Shown: positions 34,891-44,069, counted from the stretch's first letter. The stretch is 64,000 bases of DNA from Pseudarthrobacter raffinosi (GCF_023913735.1 NZ_JAMXBH010000003.1:124001-188000); one strand, 5' to 3'. A program made the numbers and translations. Notes: generated from the letters alone by a model not told the origin.

Positions 34891-35370
34891 CTAGACCCCC
34901 AGGGACTCCCGCAGGGCAGCGACGTGACCCTGCGCCTTGACCTGGTACTGCGCCAGCGCCACGTTGCCCGCCGGATCCACCACCACGGTGGAGCGGACGA
35001 GGCCTTCGACGATCTCGCCGTCGACCAGCTTTTCTCCCCACGCGCCGTAGGCCAGGGCTACTTCGTGGTCCTCGTCGGAGAGCAGCGGGAAGGTCAGGTT
35101 GAAGTCGCCGGTGAAGTTAGCCAGCTTCTCCGGGGCGTCGGGGGAGATGCCCAGGACTTCATAACCGGAGGACTGCAGGGATAAGAGGCTGTCGCGGAAA
35201 TCGCAGGCCTCGGTGGTGCACCCGGGGGTTGCCGCCTCCGGGTAGAAGTACACGATGACGTTCTTGCCGCGGTAGTTGGCCAGGGAGGTTTCCTTGCCCT
35301 CGGCGTCCTGCAGCGTGAACTCGGGGGCCTGGGTACCTGGCTGAAGTTTGATGGTCAGTTGGGGGCTCAT
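34891..35370 (-). CDS. bcp: Thioredoxin-dependent peroxiredoxin, Bcp/PrxQ type
   Basis: A 159-residue peroxiredoxin reducing hydroperoxides. The peroxidatic Cys lies in TPGCTTEACDFRD, with the likely resolving Cys five residues on, as in PrxQ/Bcp. FTLQDAEGKE and VIVYFYPEA are typical. The start at MSPQLTIKL is chosen; the much longer open frame upstream lies in the control region. Confidence 0.93.
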   Translation of the reverse strand: MSPQLTIKLQPGTQAPEFTLQDAEGKETSLANYRGKNVIVYFYPEAATPGCTTEACDFRDSLLSLQSSGYEVLGISPDAPEKLANFTGDFNLTFPLLSDEDHEVALAYGAWGEKLVDGEIVEGLVRSTVVVDPAGNVALAQYQVKAQGHVAALRESLGV

Positions 35371-35687
35371 GGCGTTCCTTCGGGAGACTCTGATGGCAAA
35401 AGACAGGAAACCAGTGAATCGGCTTTCCACTTTGAACAACAACTCCGGCGTCATTTGAAGTATTCCGGCTGGTCCGGGGCAGGGACGTGTGCGGGGGTCA
35501 GTTACCCGTTCTGCGAATGTCCGGCGGTCCATTGACTTGAGGCGCCGTATGGATACGGTTAGAGGTACGCACTTCTGGTCTCCGCAGTACGTGATCCGCA
35601 CTACGTAGCCGCTAGCCGGCATCCACGCACAACCGCTTGGTCCCAGCCCTAAGCGCCCGCCGCAAATGATCCCAAGGCTGTTTCCCC
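35371..35687. other. Divergent control region of peroxiredoxin and cupin genes
   Basis: No gene is supported in these 317 bases. They hold the promoter candidate for the cupin gene at 35532-35559 and a long leader after it. I see no strong terminator or known riboswitch. Confidence 0.5.
35532..35559 (+). promoter_or_regulatory. Candidate -35/-10 promoter of the cupin gene
   Basis: TTGACT and TACGGT are separated by 16 bases, close to the vegetative actinobacterial pattern. Start of transcription would be near 35566, about 120 bases before the cupin ATG. Confidence 0.45.
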
Positions 35688-36086
35688 ATGACCGCAAATT
35701 TCATCAGAGCACTGGCTGTTAAATCCCTTGACATCCCGGACAAGAAGCGGTGTCCGGACAAGGCCGAGTTCGATCTCGTCACGGTTGACGACTACTCGGT
35801 GGCCCGCCTCATCCTCGCTCCAGGCTGGCGCTGGTCCGAGTCCGCCAAGCCTACTGAACTGACGGACTTCTGCGAGCACAACCACCTCGGTTACTGTGTG
35901 TCCGGAAGCCTGGAGATTCAAACGTCCGACGGCGTGAGGTCCACCATCCGCGCCCATGACACCTATGCGTTGCCTCCCGGGCACGATGAGTGGGTGGTTG
36001 GCTCCGAGCCGTTCGTCGCCATTGAATTCCTGGGTACGGCGTCCTTCGGTCGGCCGCGGAGCAGGGGATCCCACGCGCTGATTTGA
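35688..36086 (+). CDS. Cupin-domain protein
   Basis: A 132-residue single cupin. Metal-ligand motifs are only partly conserved: EHNHLGYCVSGSLEI fits the first cupin motif, and DTYALPPGHDEWVVG the second, with His supplied in PPGHD. Relatives are stress-linked or ligand-binding proteins of unknown substrate. The gene is single, with a long leader. Confidence 0.8.
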   Translation: MTANFIRALAVKSLDIPDKKRCPDKAEFDLVTVDDYSVARLILAPGWRWSESAKPTELTDFCEHNHLGYCVSGSLEIQTSDGVRSTIRAHDTYALPPGHDEWVVGSEPFVAIEFLGTASFGRPRSRGSHALI

Positions 36087-36133
36087 GCGCGCTGATTTGA
36101 GTCGGAGCTGGCCTGCCGGGGCTAGGGTGGGGG

Positions 36134-36748
36134 CTATACAGCCACGGCAATTTCCGCGCGCACGAGCCGCTTGTGCACGATCCGCTTGAGCCTGGCCACA
36201 ACCTCGGCCGGCGGGCAGTCGGCGTCGAGCTGTACGAAACCGGGGTATTCGGGCATGGAGCGGTAGGCGTCCCGCAGGTCCACCAGGTCAGCCAGCGTCT
36301 CAGAATCGGTGCCGCGGGCCACGATGCGCTGGTGTGCCAGCGCGGGCTCAACGTCCAGGTGCACCACGGCGTCAGGCTCCGGCAGGGACGAAATCAGCCA
36401 GGGGAGCAGGCGGCCACGCCGCAGTCCTTTGGCCGCGCGCAGGGCCAGCTGGCAGTGGAGGTGCCGGTCCATCACCACCAGTCCGTCGACACGGCCGGCT
36501 CGGGCATGGGACACCAGCACGTTGGCCACGCGGAGGGTGGTTTCCACGGCGTCGGCCAGGCGGCGGGGCCAGCGGATGGCCAGCCGTTCAGCCAGCACGG
36601 ACATGCTCCGCCTGCCGGCATGGTTGCTGAGCAGCAGGGCGTTTTCGCCGTCAGCCTGGGCCGCATCTACCAAGGCGCGGGCGGCCGTGGATTTTCCCGA
36701 GCCGTCGATTCCGGTTAAGACAATAAGCACATGGCCTCCTTTCGCCAA
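36134..36748 (-). CDS. Thymidylate-kinase-like P-loop kinase
   Basis: A 204-residue kinase with Walker A GIDGSGKST at about residues 13-21, and VVMDRHLHCQLALR corresponding to the DR-motif of thymidylate kinases. EPDAVVHLDVEPALAHQR matches the LID-side region. It is probably a dNMP kinase paralogue or related kinase, distinct from the essential tmk by its divergent central part. Confidence 0.78.
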   Translation of the reverse strand: MAKGGHVLIVLTGIDGSGKSTAARALVDAAQADGENALLLSNHAGRRSMSVLAERLAIRWPRRLADAVETTLRVANVLVSHARAGRVDGLVVMDRHLHCQLALRAAKGLRRGRLLPWLISSLPEPDAVVHLDVEPALAHQRIVARGTDSETLADLVDLRDAYRSMPEYPGFVQLDADCPPAEVVARLKRIVHKRLVRAEIAVAV

Positions 36749-36856
36749 TGGTTTAACGGAAGGGACAGCGTGATCGTCCCATCATGAGGCGGAGGTCACA
36801 TTAAGCTTACGTCCGGACGGCGCCTGCAACAGGCACCCGCAGAATGGGGATCTTCG

Positions 36857-37243
36857 ATGCAGTTAGCCCAGCTAGCCGCGATTGTTGCGTGTGTACTTTT
36901 GGCCGCGCTCGCGGTTTTTCAGGCCGCCCTGATCGCGGGAGCGCCACTGGGACGGTTCGCGTGGGGAGGCCAGCACAACGTCCTGCCCACCAAGCTGCGG
37001 ATGGGCAGCGCCACCTCGATCATCCTTTACGTGCTCTTCGCCTATGTTGCCCTGGCCAAGGCTGGCATGGCGGCCCCGCTGGTGAACCAAGGCATCACGG
37101 ACGTCTTCTGTTGGGTGCTGACGGCCTATTTCGCGGTGGGCATCGTGCTGAACGGAATCTCCCGCAGCAAACCGGAGCGCCTGGTCATGACACCCACAGT
37201 GGTGATCCTGACAGTCCTTTACCTGGCCCTGTCCCTGAACTAA
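36857..37243 (+). CDS. Hypothetical four-helix membrane protein
   Basis: A 128-residue protein with four hydrophobic segments (about 5-25, 50-71, 78-98 and 107-126). The motif GRFAWGGQHNVLPTKLRMGS in the first loop recurs in uncharacterised small membrane proteins of Gram-positive bacteria. Function unknown. Confidence 0.75.
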   Translation: MQLAQLAAIVACVLLAALAVFQAALIAGAPLGRFAWGGQHNVLPTKLRMGSATSIILYVLFAYVALAKAGMAAPLVNQGITDVFCWVLTAYFAVGIVLNGISRSKPERLVMTPTVVILTVLYLALSLN

Positions 37244-37244
37244 A

Positions 37245-37264
37245 GGCCGGCACGAGGGCCGGCC
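37245..37264. terminator. Short hairpin between convergent genes
   Basis: GGCCGGC pairs with GCCGGCC around a 6-base loop, two bases after the stop of the membrane protein gene and before the lysE-like gene end. There is no U-run. Confidence 0.4.
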
Positions 37265-37291
37265 ACAGGGGACCCGTTCCAGGGACCCGTA

Positions 37292-37945
37292 TCAGTGCTG
37301 TGGTTCGAGGGCGAGCCGCAGCCCGAAACCGATCAGGATGGTGCCGGTGATGCGGTCGATGGTCCGGAGGCTGCGGGCGCTTTTCAGCCATTTGGAGGCG
37401 AAACCTGCTCCGAAAATCAGGAAGGTCAGCCACGCAAGGCCCAGGACGCAGTGGACGCCGGCCAGCAAAATTCCCATCAGCAGCGGAGGCGCCCCCGGCG
37501 GGATGAACTGGGGAATCGTGGCGATGTAGAAAACGCCGACCTTCGGATTGAGCAGATTAGTGCCTGTCCCGGTCAGCCAGCCCTGGAACAGTTGATGGCG
37601 GGAGGCGGCCGGCGCTCCAACCTCGGCGGCAGGCGAGGCGGACGACGCGTCCTTGGCCCGGCTCTTCCACAGCAGGGAAGCGCCAAGCCAGACCATGTAG
37701 GCGGCACCGGCGATGGTGAGCGCCCGGTACGCCAGCTCAGATGCTGCCAGCAGCGCTGAGACGCCCACAGCTGCCGCGATTCCCCACACCATCAGTCCGG
37801 TGGAGATGCCCAGGGCCGTGGCGAAGGCGAAACCGCGGGTCCTGGCGAGGGATGAACGGAGCACCAGTGCCGTATCGATGCCCGGAACCAGCGTCAGGAG
37901 TCCGGCCACAAGGCCGAACGAGAGCAGTGACTGATAGAGATCCAC
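37292..37945 (-). CDS. LysE family amino acid exporter
   Basis: A 217-residue exporter with six predicted helices. The N-terminal GLLTLVPGIDTALVLRSSLARTRGFAFATA without its last residues is the LysE/RhtB signature, and LLNPKVGVFYIATIPQFI is the second conserved block. Such proteins export basic or hydrophobic amino acids and homoserine lactones; the substrate here is unknown. Confidence 0.9.
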   Translation of the reverse strand: MDLYQSLLSFGLVAGLLTLVPGIDTALVLRSSLARTRGFAFATALGISTGLMVWGIAAAVGVSALLAASELAYRALTIAGAAYMVWLGASLLWKSRAKDASSASPAAEVGAPAASRHQLFQGWLTGTGTNLLNPKVGVFYIATIPQFIPPGAPPLLMGILLAGVHCVLGLAWLTFLIFGAGFASKWLKSARSLRTIDRITGTILIGFGLRLALEPQH

Positions 37946-38010
37946 GAGCCAAGGATGAGCCGACGACGGCGGCCAACCGGCCGCCGTCGAACGTTAACGC
38001 GGGAGGCGTC

Positions 38011-38349
38011 TTAGCTGCAGTGCTTCGTGAAGGCGGCGCCGGCTTCCTGGTACTTGGCCTCCAGCTCGGTGAGCTTGGCCTCGTCCGGGGCTTCCTTGGC
38101 GGACTCGTCCGTGAACTCGATGATGGATCCGAGCGCAGGCTTGAGGTCATCCGATGCCACAACTTCGATGGGCCGGATCTGGTTGGCGAGACGCACCAGG
38201 CCGGTCTTGCCCACGTTGTTCGCGGGGTTCGCCAGGACAGCCTTGACGCGGTCGCAGGTTTCGGGGGTGGAAAGTTTGGTGGGCGTGGTGCACGCAGAAG
38301 CGGAAAGCACGAGGCCGGCAGCGATCAGGGCGGTGGCGAGTTTCTTCAT
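38011..38349 (-). CDS. Hypothetical lipoprotein
   Basis: A 112-residue lipoprotein of unknown function. Signal peptide MKKLATALIAAGLVLSASAC ends with lipobox SASAC (Cys20). The mature domain is helical (ETCDRVKAVL, DEAKLTELEAKYQEAG) with two further Cys (TCDR and HCS) that could form a disulfide. Confidence 0.75.
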   Translation of the reverse strand: MKKLATALIAAGLVLSASACTTPTKLSTPETCDRVKAVLANPANNVGKTGLVRLANQIRPIEVVASDDLKPALGSIIEFTDESAKEAPDEAKLTELEAKYQEAGAAFTKHCS

Positions 38350-38560
38350 GGGTCCCTCAGTAGTTGATTGAGGTTTCGATTGTAAGCAGAGACCGCGGCA
38401 GCTTGCGGATCCGGGGGCTCAGGAGGGCGGAGTGTGACCGCACAAGGAGGGGGCTCCGGACTCTGGCGGGCCGGTTCTCAGGGTGCATAGACTGGCAGGA
38501 CAATCGTGCGGGCCTGCCGCAGGTTGGCCCGTGCGGATCACCTAAATTCAAGGAAGAATC

Positions 38561-39505
38561 ATGGCCCGCACAACCCAGAATTCAGGAAAAGTACAGCGCC
38601 GTACCGCCATTGGGTTCATTGCACTCATGGGGCTGTTGGCGCCTGTCCTCCCGGCCTCGGCGTCGCCGCCGGAAGACTCAGTCATTGTGCTCAAGGGCGC
38701 CACCTCCGCCGAGGGGATCGCCGCCGGCAAGGGAAGAACCTTCTACGCCGGAGACCTGGCACTTGGGGACATTTACCGCGGCGACATCCGTGAAGGCAAA
38801 GCGCGGTTATTCATAGACGTATCGGACTTTGATTCGCAGCCCAGGGCCGCCGTCGGGATGAAGGCCGATACCCGTAATAACCTGCTGTTCGTAGCGGGCG
38901 GCGGCACCGGCAAGGCCTTCGTGTACGACACCGAATCAGGCGAGCCTGTTGAGGATTTCACGCTCGCTCCTGGTTTCATCAACGACGTCGCCCTGACGCG
39001 GGACGGCGCCTGGTTCACGAACTCCGCCGCCGGCGAGCTCTACTTCCTCCCGGTGGGCAGGCACGGCGAGCTGGGCACTGTTGAGATCCTGCCGCTGTGC
39101 GGGCCGGCTGCCGAGCTGACTCCGGGCTTCGACCTCAACGGCATTGCCGCCGCCAAGGGCGGCCGGGTCCTGATCGTGGCTCATTCGAACAACAGGGCCC
39201 TCTACACCGTCGACCCGGAGACCGGCGATAGTGCCTTGATCGAGGGTGTGGATGTGCCGAATGTTGACGGCATCCTAGTCCGGGGCCATACCGTCTGGGC
39301 GGTGCAGAACTTCCTGAACCAGATCGTCCGGATTGACCTCTCCAATGATCTCTCCTCCGGCGAGATCGAGGATACCATCACCAGTCCCCACTTCGATGTT
39401 CCCACCACGGTTGCGCGGTTCGGGAACACCCTGGCTGCTGTGAATGCACAGTTCATGCGGCCGGCCAGCCCCCACGAAGTAGTGCTGGTGCCGGCCCGCG
39501 ATTAG
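38561..39505 (+). CDS. Secreted beta-propeller (SMP-30/NHL-like) protein
   Basis: A 314-residue secreted protein. A Sec signal peptide ends near PASASPPE (about residue 36). The rest shows repeating blades with SAEGIAAGKGRTFYAGDL, PGFINDVALTRDGAWFTNSA and DLNGIAAAKGGRVLIVAHS, typical of gluconolactonase/SMP-30-like propellers. Catalytic activity cannot be inferred; relatives are often annotated as superoxide dismutase or hydrolase without proof. Confidence 0.82.
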   Translation: MARTTQNSGKVQRRTAIGFIALMGLLAPVLPASASPPEDSVIVLKGATSAEGIAAGKGRTFYAGDLALGDIYRGDIREGKARLFIDVSDFDSQPRAAVGMKADTRNNLLFVAGGGTGKAFVYDTESGEPVEDFTLAPGFINDVALTRDGAWFTNSAAGELYFLPVGRHGELGTVEILPLCGPAAELTPGFDLNGIAAAKGGRVLIVAHSNNRALYTVDPETGDSALIEGVDVPNVDGILVRGHTVWAVQNFLNQIVRIDLSNDLSSGEIEDTITSPHFDVPTTVARFGNTLAAVNAQFMRPASPHEVVLVPARD

Positions 39506-39521
39506 GCCGCTTACGTAGGGA

Positions 39522-39558
39522 CGGTGCTGCCCCGCTTGAGCGGTGCGGGGCAGCACCG
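39522..39558 (+). terminator. Hairpin after the propeller gene
   Basis: Perfect 14-base arms (CGGTGCTGCCCCGC and complement) around a 9-base loop, starting 16 bases after the stop. There is no U-run, but such GC-rich hairpins commonly end transcripts in this group. Confidence 0.6.
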
Positions 39559-39650
39559 CTCGTGCGGGGCCGGGCAGCTTGTATGGGGCAGGGCAGCTGA
39601 TGCCGCGTACTGTTGTTGCAAAGTACGACGGCGGGCGGCACCGTAGGTTC

Positions 39651-39698
39651 GACTCAGCCAGTCTGCGACTCCGCCAGTCAGCGACTCCGCCCGTCAGC
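39651..39698. repeat. Three tandem copies of a 16-base unit
   Basis: GACTCAGCCAGTCTGC, GACTCCGCCAGTCAGC and GACTCCGCCCGTCAGC follow one another without gap. The last copy contains the stop codon of the SRPBCC gene, so array changes could alter that protein's end. Confidence 0.75.
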
Positions 39699-40332
39699 GG
39701 TCGCCCAAGGTACCGCCGAGCGGTGGGATGGTGCCGTCGTCGTCCGGTTTCTTGACCTTGCGTTGGGCCGCGCTGCGGATCTCGCCCTCTGCCGAGCCGT
39801 CCGACTCGCCCTCAAGATCGACCATCCCGCCGGTCTGGTCGAACGGGTGCGTGTACCGGTTGTGCGCCGACGGCTCGCCCTTGGGGACGGATTCCCGCCA
39901 GGCGCCCGTGGCATGGCCCTCGTGTTCGATGAATTCCTTGAACTTCTTCAGGTCGTGCTCCGCCTGGCGGGCCACGACGTGGAGGAGGTCGCCCACCTTC
40001 TCCACCATGCCCTCCGGCTGGTACTCCAGGGTGAGGGAGAGCTCGGTCTTGTTGCCGCCGGCGTCGGAGAATTCCACAACGCCGGAGTTCGTGGCCCCTT
40101 CGGTGGACGCCCACTCGATCCTGCGGTCCGGGATCTGCTCCACGATGGTGGCTTCCCACTGACGGCGGACCCCGGCGATATGGGCCACCCACTTCAGGCG
40201 GTCCGCACTGAGCTGGGTCACGCTCTCCACGCCACCCATGAACTGCGGAAAATCCTCGAACTGGGTCCACTGGTTGTAGGCGGTGCTGACCGGCACGTCA
40301 ACCACAATCCGCTTCTCGACTTTGCTGCTCAC
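39694..40332 (-). CDS. SRPBCC (polyketide cyclase/dehydrase-like) protein
   Basis: A 212-residue protein. Residues 1-145 form a START-like hydrophobic-ligand fold (VEKRIVVDVPVSTAYNQWTQFEDFPQFM is its N-terminal signature in part). Residues 146-212 are a charged, probably disordered tail with KGEPSAHNRYTHPFDQTGG. Members of this type are often linked to envelope or desiccation stress; the ligand is unknown. Confidence 0.82.
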   Translation of the reverse strand: MSSKVEKRIVVDVPVSTAYNQWTQFEDFPQFMGGVESVTQLSADRLKWVAHIAGVRRQWEATIVEQIPDRRIEWASTEGATNSGVVEFSDAGGNKTELSLTLEYQPEGMVEKVGDLLHVVARQAEHDLKKFKEFIEHEGHATGAWRESVPKGEPSAHNRYTHPFDQTGGMVDLEGESDGSAEGEIRSAAQRKVKKPDDDGTIPPLGGTLGDR

Positions 40333-40465
40333 AACGTCTCCTTTGACTGGAACGGTCTGATGACAAACTGAATACAGTCAGTATGCTTACCTATCGCCGT
40401 TGTGGGCAAGGCGTCAGAGGCAAGGCTTCAGGGGCGGGGCGAGCCGGAGGGGAGGGAGACGGCGG

Positions 40466-40600
40466 TTAGTCGTCGTCCGTGTCGACGCCTTCGGCGGGTT
40501 CCTGGGAGTGCACTCGGATGTCGGTGGGGTCCGCCAACTCGTCCCCTTCGGCCGGAGCCTCGCTGTGGATGCGCTGCGCCACGACTGGTTTTTCCTTCAT
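40466..40600 (-). CDS. Small acidic protein with an internal repeat
   Basis: A 44-residue, strongly acidic protein. Two related blocks are visible: RIHSEAPAEGDE and RVHSQEPAEGVD. The ATG has an AGGAG ribosome binding site 8 bases upstream and the TAA follows a run of Asp codons. I know no family name. It lies just upstream of the SRPBCC gene on the same strand and could share its stress regulation. Confidence 0.55.
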   Translation of the reverse strand: MKEKPVVAQRIHSEAPAEGDELADPTDIRVHSQEPAEGVDTDDD

Positions 40601-40689
40601 CTCAACCGCTCCTATGGTGTGTGAAATGTGCCTCAACCATCATTCAGCGCCTCCCGAAGCGGGGTGTCAAGAACCCTTCCAGAGCTTTG

Positions 40690-40879
40690 GCCGCGGCACG
40701 TGTTCTGTGCTGGACGCGCCCTCTTTGGCGACGACGGCGACGTCCGGAATGAGGGCACCGCCAAGTTCCTGCGGAACTACATGGAGGAATACGGCGCGTT
40801 CGTCCAGCGCGTGCTGGCAGCGAACGCCCCGGGCCACATCGGCGACCTCGAACCGGACCCGGAGAAGCTGTCCCGGTAA
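40690..40879 (+). pseudogene. C-terminal fragment of a probable NAD(P)H-dependent FMN reductase
   Basis: The frame ending at 40879 reads DVRNEGTAKFLRNYMEEY and FVQRVLAANAPGHIGDL, resembling the last helix and tail of flavodoxin-like FMN reductases. Nothing upstream matches the flavin-binding N-terminus, so it is a truncated remnant. The family assignment is tentative. Confidence 0.4.
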
Positions 40880-40888
40880 CCAAGCGTG

Positions 40889-41362
40889 TCAGTCCAGGGG
40901 CAGGGTTACCGTCACGGTAGTGCCCTGCCCCGGCTTCGAACGGACGTCAATGGTGCCGCCGGCCTCGTGCACGGCCACCGACATCAGCCGCAGCCCGTAC
41001 CCGTGGTGCCGGCCGCGCAAGGCGAGCTGGCTGTCAAAGCCCGTGCCGTCGTCGGACACTACAAGACGGATGCCGTGGTCAACGGCGGACAACTGGACGG
41101 TGAGCTCGGCGGCGTCGGAGTACTTGAAGGCGTTGCTCAGCGCTTCGCGGGCCGATTGGTAGAGGAGGAGCGCGCAGTCCGCCGGGATCTCGATGCCCCA
41201 GTGCGGAGTATCCCAGCGGACTGCTGTTCCTTGCTGACGGAGGGGTCCGGTCAGCCGGTCAATGCAACCGGCCAGCCCCAAGGTGTGGAAGTCGAGGGGG
41301 TGGTGATCAGTGATCAGTCCTCCCACCGCGACGACCTCGTCCAGAGCTGATTCCTTCCCCAT
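40889..41362 (-). pseudogene. Truncated sensor histidine kinase (ATPase domain only)
   Basis: The 157-residue frame carries a NarL-partner-type HATPase: N-box REALSNAFKYSDA, G1 VSDDGTGFD and G2 GYGLRLMSVAVHEAGG. The sensor part and the phospho-acceptor His region are missing, and no response regulator is adjacent. A product from the ATG could be made but would not autophosphorylate. Confidence 0.65.
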
Positions 41363-41482
41363 GAATCTTCCTGCTTCCCCGCCGTTTTGTGGTGATGGAT
41401 CCAGCGTGGACCGCCAACTGCATGGGTTGCCAAGGGTTAGCTCAAGATTGGATCAATTCTTCGGGGAAGATTCCGTGTTGTT

Positions 41483-42301
41483 TTACCGGTGTCGTCGCAA
41501 GGCCGGCAGCCGGCAACGTGAATCCGGTTTCGAGGGCTCTCCTGAGCAGTAGATTGCCGAACTCGGACGTTTTCCGTCCCTGCATCCGCGGGCCCGCGCT
41601 GAACACACCAATTCAACGGCCGTCATGGTCGCCAGCGCCTGGACGGTGGAGTCCAGCCGGGATGCCGCCAGGCTGGCGAAGCTGGCGTCCTCCTCGGCGT
41701 CGAGGGACAGGACCACTGCCTGCAGGCTCGCGGGCTGGGCGTTGGCGTGTACAAGCCCCGCGGCGGCTGCAGCGACGTATTCGAGCATCATGACGCCGGA
41801 TTGGCCGGAATCGTCGGCTGCCAGGAACCGGTTGAGACCCGTGAACGCGGGGTCGCAGAGCAGGTCTATCCGGCGGAGGTTGGTGGCGCAGGCCGTCCCC
41901 AGGGCCACGTGCAGTGCGTCTATCCGTCTGGCAAGGGTTGTCATCTGGAAGAGGCCGTGATGGGCCACCCCGTTGGTCCCGTCGGTCTCAGAGCCGAAGA
42001 CCATCGCCCGGGCCACCTCAGGGCTGAACGCTTCCGGATTGCCTGACATTGCGGTGAAGGACAGAGCACTCACCAGCGTGAGGTTGTCCATCAGGACGGC
42101 AAGTTTCTGATGGCCCAGCACAGCCTGGGCAACGGTGAGCGCGCTGGAACTGATAAATGGCAGGGCGTCCTCCGTGGCCCAGCCGTCGAGCGCCTCGGGG
42201 ATGATGCCGCCGCCCATCGTTGGCCGCTCGCCCAGGAGTGTCAGTGCGGTCCCGGCCAAAGCCGCCAGGTCGGCCGTCCCGATCCCGCCGAATTCCCGCA
42301 C
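41483..42301 (-). pseudogene. Truncated HutH-like aromatic amino acid lyase
   Basis: The frame matches the central and C-terminal parts of the histidine/phenylalanine ammonia-lyase superfamily, starting VREFGGIGTADLAALAGTAL (its GTG is the nominal start). Canonical members have an ASG triad here that forms the MIO cofactor; this sequence has TAD, as in a divergent subgroup. The first 130 or so residues are absent. Homology stops near MTAVELVCS, about 25 residues before the stop. It lies directly after hutU, suggesting a deletion that removed its 5' end. Confidence 0.7.
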
Positions 42302-42330
42302 CTCCCCAGCTCGACCACCGAAGGGGTCGG

Positions 42331-44028
42331 TTACCGGGTTTCGTTCATCGGGATGCGGACGCCGCGCTCTTTGGCGACGTCGAGTGCGCGGTCGTAGCCG
42401 GCGTCGGCGTGGCGGATGACGCCCATGCCGGGGTCGTTGGTGAGGAGGCGTTCGAGTTTCTGCGCGGCGAGGTCGGTGCCGTCGGCGACGGAGACCTGGC
42501 CGGCGTGGATGGAGCGGCCGATACCGACGCCGCCGCCGTGGTGGATCGAGACCCAGGTGGCGCCGGAGGCGGTGTTAAGCAGGGCGTTGAGCAGCGGCCA
42601 GTCCGCGATGGCGTCCGAACCGTCGGCCATGGCCTCGGTTTCCCGGTACGGCGAGGCGACGGAGCCCGAGTCCAGGTGGTCGCGGCCGATCACGATGGGC
42701 GCCTTGACCTTGCCGTCCTTGACGAGCTGGTTGAACAGCAGGCCGGCCTTGGCGCGGTCGCCGTAGCCGAGCCAGCAGATCCGGGCCGGCAGGCCCTCGA
42801 ACTCGACCCGTTCCTGGGCCGCGTCGATCCAGCGGTGCAGGTGCTTGTTCTCGGGGAAGAGTTCCTTGATGGCCGCATCCGTGACCGCGATGTCCTCGGG
42901 GTCACCGGAGAGCGCGACCCAGCGGAACGGGCCCAGACCCTCGCAGAACAGCGGGCGGATGTAGGCCGGGACGAAGCCGGGGAATTCGAAGGCACGGGTG
43001 TAGCCGCCCTTGCGGGCCTCGTCGCGGATGGAGTTGCCATAGTCGAAGACCTCGGCACCGGCGTCCTGGAACTCCACCATGGCCTGGACGTGCCGGGCCA
43101 TCGAGGCCTGGGCCTTCTTGGTGAAGCCCTCCGGGTCGGCGGCGGCCTCGGTATGCCATTCCAGGACCGTGATGCCTTCGGGCAGGTAGGACAGCGGGTC
43201 GTGGGCGGAGGTCTGGTCCGTGACGATGTCGACCGTGAGTTCGCCCGCACGGTGGCGGCGCAGGATCTCGGGGAAGACCTCGGCGGCGTTCCCGACATAG
43301 CCCACGGACCAGCCGCGGCGCTCCTCCTTGGCCGCCAGGACCTTGGCGATGGCGGTGTCGAGGTCGGTTTCGACCTCGTCGAGGTAGCGTTTGCCGGCGC
43401 GGCGGCGGAGGTGGCTTTCGTCGACGTCGACGATCAGGCAGGCGCCCTCGTTCAGGGTGACGGCGAGCGGCTGCGCGCCGCCCATGCCGCCGCAGCCGCC
43501 GGTGAGGGTCAGGGTGCCGGCGAGGGTGCCGTCCTCGTCTCCGGTGAGTTTGCGGGCGATCGCGGCGAAGGTCTCGAAGGTGCCCTGCAGGATGCCCTGG
43601 GTGCCGATGTAGATCCAGGACCCTGCGGTCATCTGGCCGTACATCATCAGGCCCTCGGCCTCGAGCCGGCGGAACTCGGGCCAGTTGGCCCAGTCGCCCA
43701 CGAGGTTGGAGTTCGCCAGCAGCACCCGCGGCGCCCATTCGTTGGTCCGGAACACACCGACCGGCTTGCCGGACTGGACCAGCAGCGTCTCGTCGTTCTC
43801 CATGGTTTCGAGGGTGCGGGTGATCGCATCAAACGCCGCCCAGGACCGGACGGCACGGCCGGTCCCGCCGTAAACCACCAGATCATCCGGGCGCTCCGCG
43901 ACCTCAGGGTCCAGGTTGTTCATCAGCATCCGCAGCGGGGCTTCGGTCTGCCAGCTCTTGGCGGTGAGCTCGGTGCCGCGGGCAGCTTTGACCGGGCGGG
44001 CACCGGTAGTGAAATCGGCGGGTGAAAT
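42331..44028 (-). CDS. hutU: Urocanate hydratase, with apparent ATT start
   Basis: About 565 residues, full length. It converts urocanate to imidazolonepropionate with tightly bound [19 protein letters not shown] is the NAD-binding region, [19 protein letters not shown] holds the active-site Cys and ICWLGYGDR is conserved. Homology to other urocanases begins at RGTELTAK, upstream of the first in-frame ATG at 43929. No ATG, GTG or TTG lies between the ABC gene and that point; an AAGGAG six bases before ATT (44028) marks the probable start. Either ATT is used or the start was lost by mutation. Confidence 0.88.
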   Translation of the reverse strand: MSPADFTTGARPVKAARGTELTAKSWQTEAPLRMLMNNLDPEVAERPDDLVVYGGTGRAVRSWAAFDAITRTLETMENDETLLVQSGKPVGVFRTNEWAPRVLLANSNLVGDWANWPEFRRLEAEGLMMYGQMTAGSWIYIGTQGILQGTFETFAAIARKLTGDEDGTLAGTLTLTGGCGGMGGAQPLAVTLNEGACLIVDVDESHLRRRAGKRYLDEVETDLDTAIAKVLAAKEERRGWSVGYVGNAAEVFPEILRRHRAGELTVDIVTDQTSAHDPLSYLPEGITVLEWHTEAAADPEGFTKKAQASMARHVQAMVEFQDAGAEVFDYGNSIRDEARKGGYTRAFEFPGFVPAYIRPLFCEGLGPFRWVALSGDPEDIAVTDAAIKELFPENKHLHRWIDAAQERVEFEGLPARICWLGYGDRAKAGLLFNQLVKDGKVKAPIVIGRDHLDSGSVASPYRETEAMADGSDAIADWPLLNALLNTASGATWVSIHHGGGVGIGRSIHAGQVSVADGTDLAAQKLERLLTNDPGMGVIRHADAGYDRALDVAKERGVRIPMNETR

Positions 44029-44069
44029 AAGGGACTCCTTCAGGTGTGGTGCAGTACTAACCTTGGTGT

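Noticed and set aside
35371..35697. Upstream extension of the peroxiredoxin frame
   Set aside because: The domain begins at MSPQLTIKL; the extra residues are translated promoter sequence.
42220..44025. 601-codon frame antisense to hutU
   Set aside because: Low-complexity Gly/Asp/Val sequence typical of antisense frames; hutU on the other strand is unambiguous.
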